A stretch of DNA of 5,570 bases from Clostridiales bacterium UBA4717 (GCA_002404395.1 DHJP01000086.1:2897-8466); one strand, 5' to 3'. Positions 1 to 5,331 are shown, numbered from the stretch's first letter. Numbers and translations are program-made. Notes: a model not told the origin generated them from the sequence alone.

Positions 1-195
1 GGCAGCCATATCGCCGGCTTTCACGCCGAGGTTGTAGTAATCAACGCCGTAGGTAGCCACGCCGCAGATATCGTTCATCGAAGTTTCGCCGCAGACGATC
101 GGCTTATTGTAGCCGCCGGCGCTTCCGCAGGAAGCAAGGCTCGCAAGCATTAAAACTGCACATACAATTGCAATGAATTTCTTTGAGGTTTTCAT
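1..195 (-). CDS. Lipoprotein, TrpX-type ABC substrate-binding protein, 5' part only
   Basis: The gene runs off the left edge; 65 codons are visible from ATG at 195. Residues 1-23 are a lipoprotein signal peptide: a KTSKK basic start, a hydrophobic core and the lipobox LASC with Cys23 as the lipidation site, so the product should sit on the outer face of the membrane. Residues 31-65 (KPIVCGE, then CGVATYGVDYYNLGVKAGDMAA) resemble what I remember as the C-terminal region of PF04392 (ABC_sub_bind/TrpX) proteins, normally some 250 residues further in. Either about 220-250 residues are missing in frame or this is a short relative. The start is set by GGAGAG (205-200) 4 nt before ATG; an in-frame ATG at 207 has no such site. 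An upstream T-box fits an amino-acid transporter. Lipoprotein call strong; family call moderate; deletion is inference. Confidence 0.75.
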   Translation of the reverse strand, partial: MKTSKKFIAIVCAVLMLASLASCGSAGGYNKPIVCGETSMNDICGVATYGVDYYNLGVKAGDMAA

Positions 196-199
196 AGCA

Positions 200-205
200 C
201 TCTCC
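200..205 (-). promoter_or_regulatory. Ribosome binding site of the lipoprotein gene
   Basis: On the minus strand GGAGAG lies 4 nt upstream of ATG195. It overlaps the alternative in-frame ATG at 207-205, which argues for the inner start. Confidence 0.6.
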
Positions 206-207
206 AT

Positions 208-337
208 GTCGGCGTAGCCGACTCCATAAAATTATCGGCAATTTTCGCAGGCAAAGCTGCGGAAATTGCACCCGTGAAGCATGAGACTTCACTCGCGTAA
301 GACTGAACCTTCGCGGTGTGAAGCATGAGACTTCACT
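208..337. repeat. Cluster of small palindromic repeats in the lipoprotein leader
   Basis: Between the T-box terminator and the lipoprotein start lie several inverted repeats. At 208-222, GTCGGC and GCCGAC flank a 3-nt loop. At 238-250 and 257-269, 13-bp arms flank a 6-nt loop with one G-U type mismatch. A 20-bp unit occurs identically at 274-293 and 318-337, and each copy is itself a hairpin (GTGAAG, 7-nt loop, CTTCAC). No ORF with a credible start covers the stretch. A sequence related to the 208-222 palindrome recurs at 1636-1650, which suggests a dispersed repeat family. Function unknown; the hairpins would be in the mRNA 5' leader if the T-box reads through. Confidence 0.7.
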
Positions 338-367
338 TGCATGAGATATTATACCGTGCCGAGAAAC

Positions 368-404
368 AAAAAACTCGCCTCTGCACCCACGGTGCAGAGG
401 CGAG
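368..404 (-). terminator. T-box-controlled intrinsic terminator
   Basis: Read on the minus strand, a perfect 14-bp stem (404-391 pairing with 387-374) with a 3-nt loop is followed by six U (373-368). The 5' arm contains CTCTGC (399-394), which can instead pair with GCAGAG (432-427) of the T-box sequence to form the antiterminator. This mutually exclusive pairing is the usual T-box switch. Confidence 0.92.
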
Positions 405-647
405 ACGAAGATCGTTCGCGTTACCACTCTGCTTCATGCTCCCCTTACGAGGGACACCTTGACGGGCATCGTCGGAAAACTCCGCTAATGTCCTGCGATA
501 TTACGGTCGCACCCGTCACAGCCTACTTTAATTTCGGTGCGCGGCTCCCGGAGTGTACGTACCCTGTCTACTCGCCGCTGTCTTACACCTGCCGACAGCT
601 CTCTTCGCGCTTTCAACCGGATCACCTTTCCGATCCCTGCCTTTATG
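368..647 (-). promoter_or_regulatory. T-box riboswitch leader, probably tyrosine-responsive
   Basis: This minus-strand leader of about 280 nt has the ordered hallmarks of a T-box, which binds a cognate tRNA and reads its charging state. Stem I's distal part has AGAGAGCUGUC (about 605-595), a GGUGUAA loop and GACAGC. Next come the AGUAGG segment and stem III (ACGG-GUGCGA-CCGU, about 515-502). The T-box itself, AGAGUGGUAACGCG, is at 430-417, followed by the terminator. By analogy with the usual arrangement (codon followed by A, then a pyrimidine-rich turn and GGAGC), the specifier is UAC at 557-555, a Tyr codon; I found no UGG in that arm. The UGGU bulge (426-423) would pair with ACCA, matching an A discriminator as in tRNA-Tyr rather than the G of bacterial tRNA-Trp. 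T-box identity is firm; the amino acid is inference. Confidence 0.93.
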
Positions 648-653
648 GTTGGT

Positions 654-682
654 ATTGTAGCACTTTTGAAGTGCCCTGTCAA
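654..682 (-). promoter_or_regulatory. Sigma-A promoter of the T-box/lipoprotein transcript
   Basis: On the minus strand TTGACA (682-677) is separated by exactly 17 bp from TACAAT (659-654), and TG one base before the -10 makes it an extended -10. Transcription should start near 647, just before the T-box stem I. The spacer contains a palindrome, GCACTT-3 nt-AAGTGC (plus strand 660-674). Confidence 0.88.
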
Positions 683-720
683 GGGGTAAATAAAAATTTT
701 TTTATTTTTCCGAAAAGCTA

Positions 721-749
721 TTGACAAACGCTGAGTACGGTAATATAAT
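721..749 (+). promoter_or_regulatory. Consensus sigma-A promoter of the arsR-HMA-ATPase operon
   Basis: TTGACA (721-726) and TATAAT (744-749) are both exact consensus with a 17-bp spacer, so unrepressed expression should be strong. The start site is expected near 756. The promoter is back to back with the T-box promoter, the two -35 boxes being 38 bp apart across a very AT-rich tract (683-720). Confidence 0.9.
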
Positions 750-751
750 GA

Positions 752-775
752 ATACATGAGCAATCGTTCATATAT
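752..775 (+). promoter_or_regulatory. Probable ArsR/SmtB operator
   Basis: An imperfect inverted repeat is centred at 763/764: ATGAGCAA followed directly by TCGTTCAT (756-771), with 6 of 8 arm positions matching, flanked by ATAC and ATAT. This resembles the AT-rich ATGAAC/GTTCAT-type operators known for SmtB/CzrA repressors. It covers the predicted transcription start, so a bound repressor would block the promoter. Assignment to the adjacent repressor is inference from position and similarity. Confidence 0.75.
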
Positions 776-811
776 CAAGTACCCGAAGCCTCCGGAGCCT
801 CGGGCGAAAAT

Positions 812-817
812 GAGGTG
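812..817 (+). promoter_or_regulatory. Ribosome binding site that fixes the arsR start
   Basis: GAGGTG lies 6 nt before ATG824. The longest open frame would start at GTG815, but that codon is part of this site and has no upstream Shine-Dalgarno of its own, so ATG824 is preferred. Confidence 0.75.
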
Positions 818-823
818 CATTTA

Positions 824-1123
824 ATGCAGACAACCGAAAAAAGTCCCGATACCGAGGCGGCGCGGCTGGCAGTGCTGTTTAAAGTATTCGGAGACGAAAC
901 GCGGGTTAAGATAATGACCGCGCTTGCCGAGTCGGACAAATGCGTGAGCGAGATCGCCTCGCCGATGGGCGTAAGTCAGTCGGCGGTGTCGCACCAGCTC
1001 AAGCTCTTGAAAGACGCGAAGCTTGTAAAAAGCGAGAAATCAGGCAGAGTCGTTACTTATTCGCTCGCTGACGATCATGTGAGGACCATACTTAATATGG
1101 GATTCGAACACATACGAGAATGA
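824..1123 (+). CDS. ArsR/SmtB-family Zn(II)-type metal-sensing repressor
   Basis: The 99-residue protein is a typical size for the winged-helix ArsR/SmtB family. It is a cytosolic dimer-type repressor expected to release DNA when metal binds. The recognition helix region is VSQSAVSHQLKLLKDAKLV (about 50-68), followed by the wing KSEKSGRVVTYSL. The C-terminal alpha5 helix carries a full zinc site of the SmtB/CzrA pattern: Asp83, His85, His96 and Glu99 (D-x-H, 10 residues, H-x2-E). The alpha3 region reads DKCVSEI, so only the first Cys (Cys40) of the CadC/ArsR ELCVC motif remains; this argues against a thiolate Cd/Pb/As sensor and for zinc or a similar ion. It is first in an operon with the HMA protein 12 nt downstream and a P1B-2 ATPase beyond, and probably represses itself through the 752-775 operator. 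Confidence 0.93.
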   Translation: MQTTEKSPDTEAARLAVLFKVFGDETRVKIMTALAESDKCVSEIASPMGVSQSAVSHQLKLLKDAKLVKSEKSGRVVTYSLADDHVRTILNMGFEHIRE

Positions 1124-1135
1124 AAGGATAAAGCC

Positions 1136-1354
1136 ATGAAAAAAACATATGTAATTGAAGATCTCGACTGCGCACACTGCGCTGCAAAAATCGAAGAAGC
1201 GATCGCCGCGATCGACGGCGTTGAATCGGCAAATGTAAATTTCCTTGCAGGTAAGCTTATAATCAGCGCGCCCGACGAGCTTCAGGATTCTATAATTAAA
1301 GAAGCGATCAAGCTTGCCGCGAAGATCGAACCCGAGTGCCGTATAGTAGTTTAA
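1136..1354 (+). CDS. Small HMA-domain protein, metallochaperone-like
   Basis: The 72-residue protein is a single heavy-metal-associated domain (beta-alpha-beta-beta-alpha-beta ferredoxin-like fold) with the binding motif DLDCAHC (Cys12, Cys15). Asp directly before the first Cys is the DCxxC pattern of ZntA-type Zn/Cd/Pb domains, in line with the zinc-type repressor upstream. AAAGGA (1123-1128) lies 7 nt before ATG and overlaps the end of the repressor gene, so the two are co-translated neighbours. The end, KIEPECRIVV, resembles the spot where CadA-type ATPases pass from their N-terminal HMA domain to the first membrane helix, and the ATPase downstream lacks an HMA domain. It therefore looks like a detached N-terminal domain that now works in trans, handing metal to the pump or sensing it. 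That last point is inference. Confidence 0.9.
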   Translation: MKKTYVIEDLDCAHCAAKIEEAIAAIDGVESANVNFLAGKLIISAPDELQDSIIKEAIKLAAKIEPECRIVV

Positions 1355-1360
1355 AAACAT

Positions 1361-1629
1361 CCTGCGAGGGGACTCTGCGAGGGACTCTGCGAGGGACTTG
1401 TCTAAGGGCTTTAGCCCTTTCCGCGCTCCCATTAAACGCGTGCGGTATGTGTGATTTTTACACCTCCACCCATATCCCGTTTCTCTGATAAAATTTGTCA
1501 AGCAACTTACCCCTGCGGGCGACTCTGCGAGGGACTCTGAGGGGGACTCGTCCCCCTCGACCCCCTATAATCGCATTTAGCTTGTGCGATTTTTACATCT
1601 CCACCCATATCCCGCTTCTCTGATAAAAT
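1361..1629. repeat. Two diverged copies of an interspersed repeat between HMA and ATPase genes
   Basis: The 308-bp gap 1355-1662 holds no gene and is mostly repeat. Copy A (about 1361-1494) and copy B (about 1511-1629) each begin with 12-bp units of the GACTCTGCGAGG type (1371-1382, 1383-1394, 1521-1532). Each then has a hairpin: AAGGGC/GCCCTT at 1404-1419, and 8-bp arms at 1539-1546 and 1551-1558. Each ends with a 45-bp segment (1450-1494 and 1585-1629) identical at 42 positions, the three differences all being transitions. The arrangement suggests a tandem duplication or two insertions. I recall similar sequences, often mis-annotated as short ORFs, in gut clostridia. A -10-like TATAAT at 1566-1571 has no matching -35. 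Confidence 0.85.
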
Positions 1630-1635
1630 GCATGA

Positions 1636-1650
1636 GCCGGCTACGCCGGC
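1636..1650. repeat. Short palindrome before the ATPase start
   Basis: GCCGGC, a 3-nt loop and GCCGGC form a perfect 6-bp hairpin 13 nt before ATG1663. It is nearly the same as the palindrome at 208-222 (GTCGGC/GCCGAC). It occupies roughly the place where a ribosome binding site would be expected to be approached, and could mask or pause translation; no function can be shown. Confidence 0.6.
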
Positions 1651-1662
1651 AAATATGTTGTT

Positions 1663-3585
1663 ATGACTAAGATCAAAACCGCGCTCGGACGCGCCGTCGG
1701 CGCGTTCAAAAATTACCGCTTCACCAAACACCAGCAAAATATGCTTATGAAGCTTGCGCTTTCACTTGTCGCTTTTATCGCCGCGCACTTCTTCGGCAAA
1801 CCCGAAGCTCCCGCGCCGCTCTTCTTCGTCCAGCTTTTCATCTACCTCATATCTTATTTCGCCTGCGCCTACGAGGTGCTGCTCGAAGCCGTCAAAAAGA
1901 TCTCGCGCGGTACCTTCTTTGACGAAACCATATTGATGGCAGTCGCGTCGATCGGCGCGTTCGCGCTCGGCGAGTTCTCCGAGGGCTGCGCCGTCATGAT
2001 CCTCTATCAGCTCGGCGAGCTGTTTCAGTCGGTCGCCGTCGGCAGATCGCGTAATTCGATCCGTGCCATGATGGAGCTGCGCCCCGACGTCGCTCACCGC
2101 GTAAGCGGCGGCGAGATCGAGGACGTCGATACGAGCGAGCTTAAGATCGGCGACATCTGCGTCGTGCGCCCCGGCGAGCGCGTGCCGATAGACGGCGAGC
2201 TTGTCGAAGGCGTGCTTGAAGCCGACGCCTCCGCGATCACCGGCGAAAGCCTCCCCGTCACCGTAAAACCCGGAAGCCGCGTCACCAGCGGCATTATCAA
2301 CCTCTCGGGCATCGTGCGCATCCGCGCCACCACAAATGACGCCGACTCCACCGTTACGCGCATACTGAAGATCGTCGAAGATCAGGGCGCTAACAAAGCC
2401 GAAAGCGAAAAGCTCGTCACCAAATTTGCCAAATATTATACCCCCGCCGTCTTCGGACTGACTCTCATAATCGGCGTCGTCGTGCCGATCTTCGCCGGAA
2501 ATTGGCGCGGGTGGATCTATAAAGCCCTCTCCTTGCTCGTAGTTTCATGTCCCTGCGCCTTCGTCATCTCGGTCCCGCTGACCTATTTCGGCGGTATCGG
2601 CGGCGCCGGCGCGCACGGCATACTTATCAAAGGCGGAAGCGTTTTCGACCGCCTTACCGGCTGCCGCACCCTCATGCTCGATAAGACCGGCACGCTGACA
2701 AGCGGCAAGCTTGCAGTGACCGCGCTCGTTCCCGCCGAGGGCGTAGATGAAGTCATACTTAAAACGGTTGCCGGAATGAGCGAATGCGGCTCAAACCACC
2801 CCATCGCCAAAGCGGTGATCGAGGCGGTCGGCGCACCCTCGTCCGCTCCCGACGATTACAAGGAGCTTCCCGGTCTCGGCTGCGCCGCGTATAAGAGCGG
2901 CTACGCTTTCTTCTCGGGCAGCGAGGAGTTCATGCAAAAGCTCGGAATAGAGCTTCCCGAAACGTCCGATACGTTGGCGCGCCGGGTCTGTTTCGCAATG
3001 GATAAAAAGTACGTCGGAGCGATAGAGCTTGCCGATAAGATCAAAGAGACCGCATACGATTCCCTGCGCGATATACGCGCCGCAGGCGTTACGAATATCG
3101 GTATGCTCAGCGGCGACCGCCGCGAGATCGCCGAGTCGGTCGCTCATGAGCTTTCGCTTGATTCCTGCTACGGCGAGCTGAAACCCGAAGATAAACTGAA
3201 CGTGATACGCGAGCTTGAAGCCAACGGCGAAAAGGTAATATTCGCGGGCGACGGGATCAACGACGCCCCGACCCTCGGCGAAGCCTGCGTCGGTATGGCA
3301 ATGGGCGACGTCGGCTCGGACGCCGCGCTTGAAGCCGCCGACGCGGTCATCATGGACGGCAGACTTGAAAAGATCGCCGACGCGATCGGGATCGCGCGCA
3401 TCGTGACCCGTATCGTTAAAGAAAACATCGCCTTCGTTATGACCGTCAAGCTTGCAGTGCTCGTCCTCACGATCTGCGGACTCTGCACCATGACCGCGGC
3501 GATCTTCGCCGATGTCGGTGTCGCAGTGATCGCCATAGTCAACGCTATGCGTACACTTGATCCCAATATCGGAAACCGTTCGTAA
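1663..3585 (+). CDS. cadA: P1B-2 type Zn/Cd/Pb-exporting ATPase without N-terminal HMA domain
   Basis: A 640-residue membrane pump that uses ATP to export divalent soft metals. Eight membrane helices fit at about 31-44, 53-74, 89-104, 107-124, 261-278, 288-312, 589-609 and 612-630. Motifs in order: actuator TGES 193-196; CPC metal site 296-298 (SCPCAF); phosphorylated Asp340 in DKTGT; the P1B His-Pro pair 379-380 (SNHP); hinge GDGINDAP 529-536. Glu119, Lys596 (TM7) and Asp617 (TM8, ADVG) match positions used by ZntA-type pumps, separating it from Cu pumps. CadA/ZntA are about 730 residues; the missing part is the N-terminal HMA domain, encoded separately upstream. No Shine-Dalgarno precedes ATG1663; an in-frame stop lies at 1633-1635, so no earlier start exists, while Met27 and Met29 also lack one. 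The last nine codons lie in a 42-bp repeat. The symbol is family-level. Confidence 0.95.
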   Translation: MTKIKTALGRAVGAFKNYRFTKHQQNMLMKLALSLVAFIAAHFFGKPEAPAPLFFVQLFIYLISYFACAYEVLLEAVKKISRGTFFDETILMAVASIGAFALGEFSEGCAVMILYQLGELFQSVAVGRSRNSIRAMMELRPDVAHRVSGGEIEDVDTSELKIGDICVVRPGERVPIDGELVEGVLEADASAITGESLPVTVKPGSRVTSGIINLSGIVRIRATTNDADSTVTRILKIVEDQGANKAESEKLVTKFAKYYTPAVFGLTLIIGVVVPIFAGNWRGWIYKALSLLVVSCPCAFVISVPLTYFGGIGGAGAHGILIKGGSVFDRLTGCRTLMLDKTGTLTSGKLAVTALVPAEGVDEVILKTVAGMSECGSNHPIAKAVIEAVGAPSSAPDDYKELPGLGCAAYKSGYAFFSGSEEFMQKLGIELPETSDTLARRVCFAMDKKYVGAIELADKIKETAYDSLRDIRAAGVTNIGMLSGDRREIAESVAHELSLDSCYGELKPEDKLNVIRELEANGEKVIFAGDGINDAPTLGEACVGMAMGDVGSDAALEAADAVIMDGRLEKIADAIGIARIVTRIVKENIAFVMTVKLAVLVLTICGLCTMTAAIFADVGVAVIAIVNAMRTLDPNIGNRS

Positions 3586-3697
3586 TCACAAGTGCCGCTT
3601 GATCCTAGTATCGGAAACCGTTCGTAATCACAAGTGCCGCTTGATCCAAATATCGGAAACCGTTCGTAATCACAAGTGCCGCTTGATCCCAATATCG
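3556..3697. repeat. 42-bp tandem repeat, three full units plus 16 bp
   Basis: Units are 3556-3597, 3598-3639 and 3640-3681, then a partial unit 3682-3697. They are identical except at a few positions in the GATCC(C/T/A)A(A/G)TATCGG segment. The first unit contains the last nine sense codons and the UAA stop of the ATPase gene, so the array overlaps coding sequence; the later units repeat that stop-codon context in the same phase because 42 is a multiple of 3. There are no unique spacers, so it is a minisatellite-like array and not a CRISPR. Confidence 0.95.
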
Positions 3698-3703
3698 CAA
3701 CAC

Positions 3704-3736
3704 GCGCGCCGCGAAATTCGCGGCGCGCAGTTTTTT
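3704..3736 (+). terminator. Strong intrinsic terminator of the metal-resistance operon
   Basis: A GC-rich stem of at least 10 bp (3704-3713 with 3719-3728, extendable by A-T pairs into the AAATT loop) is followed by AG and six T (3731-3736). It lies between convergent genes. On the minus strand the hairpin is followed by GTGTTGCG, with no U tract, so it should act mainly on plus-strand transcripts. Confidence 0.92.
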
Positions 3737-3765
3737 ATATTTCCGTGCTCAAGCCCCGGGCAGGC

Positions 3766-5265
3766 TCATAAAATAATGCAGATGAGACCGCCGCTGCCCT
3801 CGTTGATGATCCGCCCGAGCGTCTCCGAAAGCTTTTCGCGCGCGTCGTCCGGCATATTCGCAAGCTTTGCGTTCAGTCCGTCGCTCGCAAGCTCATATAA
3901 GGTCTTTCCGAACATATTCGACTCCCAGATCTTCTCCGGCGACTCGTCAAGCTCCTTTTGCAGGTACTTGACCAGCTCCTCCGACTGCTGTTCGGTGCCC
4001 ACTATCGGCGAGATCTCGGTCTCTATCCCGGCTTTGATAATGTGTATGCTCGGCGCCGACGCGCGCAGCTTCACGCCGTAGCCGCCCGCCTGCTTCACAA
4101 GCTCCGGCTCCTCAAGCTTCAGCTCCTTTTCGCTCGGCATCACGATGCCGTAACCCTTCGTCTCGGCAAGCTCAAGCGCGTCCGCCACCCGATCGTATTT
4201 CCGCTTCGATTCGGCAAGCGTGCGCAGCGTGGACAGCATCTCCGCCTGAGAAGCGATCTCAAGCCCCGTCAGCTCGCTCACCGTCTTGTAATAGATCGAA
4301 TCGTCAAGCTCGACCGCCGCGCAGGCGTCGCCGCAGGAAAGATCAACATTCACGACCCTGATCGACTTTATCCGTTCGGATTCTTCGCTCTGCTCGCGCA
4401 GCTCGTCAAACAGTCCCCGCAGCTCGCTGATCCGCCGCACCCCGCACGCTCGCTCGGCGACGCGTTCGCGAAGCTCGCGGCGCAGCTCATGATCGCGCGG
4501 CAGCACGCTCACCCACGAGGGCAGTTCAAGCTTCAGCTTGCGTATCGGGAATTCGGTCAGCGTCATCTCAAGTATGCCGCGAATGTCGTCGCCGTTAAGC
4601 TCCAGACAGTTCACGAGCGCCACCGGCGCCGTATACTCGGCTTCAAGCGACCTTGCAAGCTCTATGCTCGCCGGATCGCGAGGATGCGCGGAATTGAGTA
4701 TTATCACAAAGGGCTTACCCTCGCTTTTCAACTCCTCGATCACCCGCCGCTCGGCGTCTACGTAGTTTTCACGGTCAAGCTCGGTGATACTGCCGTCGCA
4801 GGTGACCGCCATGCCGATCGTCGAATGTTCCGAGATCACCTTTTTTGTGCCGAACTCGGCAGCTTCGGCAAAAGGCATCGGCTCATCCGACCACGGCGTG
4901 TGCACCATGCGCGGAGTGCCGTCCTCGCTCGTGCCCATCACACCCGGGATCATGTAACCCACACAGTCGATCATGCGCACATTCATGACCGCTTCCCCGT
5001 CAAGCCTGATCCGCGCGGGATCGTCCGGCACGAATTTCGGCTCGGCAGTCATCACCGTCCTGCCCTGCGCGCTCTGCGGCATCTCGTCGCGCGCCCGCTC
5101 ACGCGCGCCCTCGTTTTCAATGTTCGGGATAACGAGCGTATCCATAAACCGCTTGATAAAGGTGCTTTTGCCGGTACGTACGGGACCCACCACGCCGATG
5201 TAAATGTTTCCGTCGCAGCGCGCGCCGATGTCCGCATATATGTTGTTTTCAGCTTTGCTTGTCAT
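3766..5265 (-). CDS. spoIVA: SpoIVA, spore coat basement-layer ATPase
   Basis: The 499-residue product matches SpoIVA, as I remember it, along its whole length (492 residues in Bacillus subtilis). SpoIVA is a mother-cell protein that hydrolyses ATP, polymerises on the forespore surface with SpoVM, and anchors the coat. Visible signs: Walker A GPVRTGKS (27-34, Lys33), the GRTVMTAEPKFVP segment (68-80) with the sensor-type Thr, Walker B-like RMIDCVGY with Asp100, the TPWSDEPMPFAEAAEFGT block, EHSTIG, the C-terminal APSIHIIK and IVGTEQQSEELV blocks, and the conserved end NEGSGGLICIIL. The start at 5265 is chosen because GGAGG lies 6 nt upstream; longer in-frame starts (5286, 5346) are poor, and the latter precedes the predicted promoter. 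It is convergent with the ATPase and apparently monocistronic. It shows the host forms endospores or descends from a spore former. Confidence 0.98.
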   Translation of the reverse strand: MTSKAENNIYADIGARCDGNIYIGVVGPVRTGKSTFIKRFMDTLVIPNIENEGARERARDEMPQSAQGRTVMTAEPKFVPDDPARIRLDGEAVMNVRMIDCVGYMIPGVMGTSEDGTPRMVHTPWSDEPMPFAEAAEFGTKKVISEHSTIGMAVTCDGSITELDRENYVDAERRVIEELKSEGKPFVIILNSAHPRDPASIELARSLEAEYTAPVALVNCLELNGDDIRGILEMTLTEFPIRKLKLELPSWVSVLPRDHELRRELRERVAERACGVRRISELRGLFDELREQSEESERIKSIRVVNVDLSCGDACAAVELDDSIYYKTVSELTGLEIASQAEMLSTLRTLAESKRKYDRVADALELAETKGYGIVMPSEKELKLEEPELVKQAGGYGVKLRASAPSIHIIKAGIETEISPIVGTEQQSEELVKYLQKELDESPEKIWESNMFGKTLYELASDGLNAKLANMPDDAREKLSETLGRIINEGSGGLICIIL

Positions 5266-5271
5266 ATCCGC

Positions 5272-5276
5272 CCTCC
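5272..5276 (-). promoter_or_regulatory. Ribosome binding site that fixes the spoIVA start
   Basis: On the minus strand GGAGG (5276-5272) is 6 nt from ATG5265, ideal spacing. It lies downstream of the alternative ATG5286, which has only an A-rich leader, so the shorter reading is preferred. Confidence 0.85.
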
Positions 5277-5302
5277 GAGTGCTCATGATTTTTTCTTGGT
5301 AC

Positions 5303-5331
5303 AGCATATGAAAAGCAAGCGGCAGATATGA
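5303..5331 (-). promoter_or_regulatory. Sigma-E-like promoter of spoIVA
   Basis: On the minus strand TCATATC (5331-5325) fits the -35 form KMATATT at six of seven positions. After 14 bp comes CATATGCT (5310-5303), fitting the -10 form CATACAMT at six of eight. Start would be near 5296, giving a leader of about 30 nt with the Shine-Dalgarno in it. spoIVA belongs to the sigma-E regulon in Bacillus, which supports the call. Confidence 0.75.

Noticed and set aside
368..404. Simple terminator for a plus-strand transcript
   Set aside because: The U tract lies only on the minus-strand side, and the pairing with the T-box sequence explains it fully.
485..820. Minus-strand 111-codon open frame over the T-box region
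   Set aside because: It spans the structured T-box RNA and both promoters, so it is chance coding in a regulatory region.
1040..1501. Minus-strand 153-codon open frame
   Set aside because: It lies antisense to the repressor and HMA genes and extends into the repeats; no homology recognised.
1566..1571. TATAAT as a -10 box for a separate ATPase promoter
   Set aside because: The position 17 bp upstream has no -35-like hexamer, and the box lies in repeat sequence. An internal promoter cannot be supported.
3556..3697. CRISPR array
   Set aside because: The repeats are directly adjacent with no unique spacers, and no cas genes are present.
3557..4081. Plus-strand open frame starting in the 42-bp repeats
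   Set aside because: It translates the tandem repeat (SETVRNHKCRLI units), then runs through the terminator hairpin and antisense to spoIVA; no RBS and no known domain.
3958..5331. Long 457-codon open frame on the plus strand opposite spoIVA
   Set aside because: It is antisense to a protein that matches SpoIVA end to end. Its translation is rich in Arg, His and Leu as expected from the complement of a GC-rich gene, with no recognisable domain or RBS.
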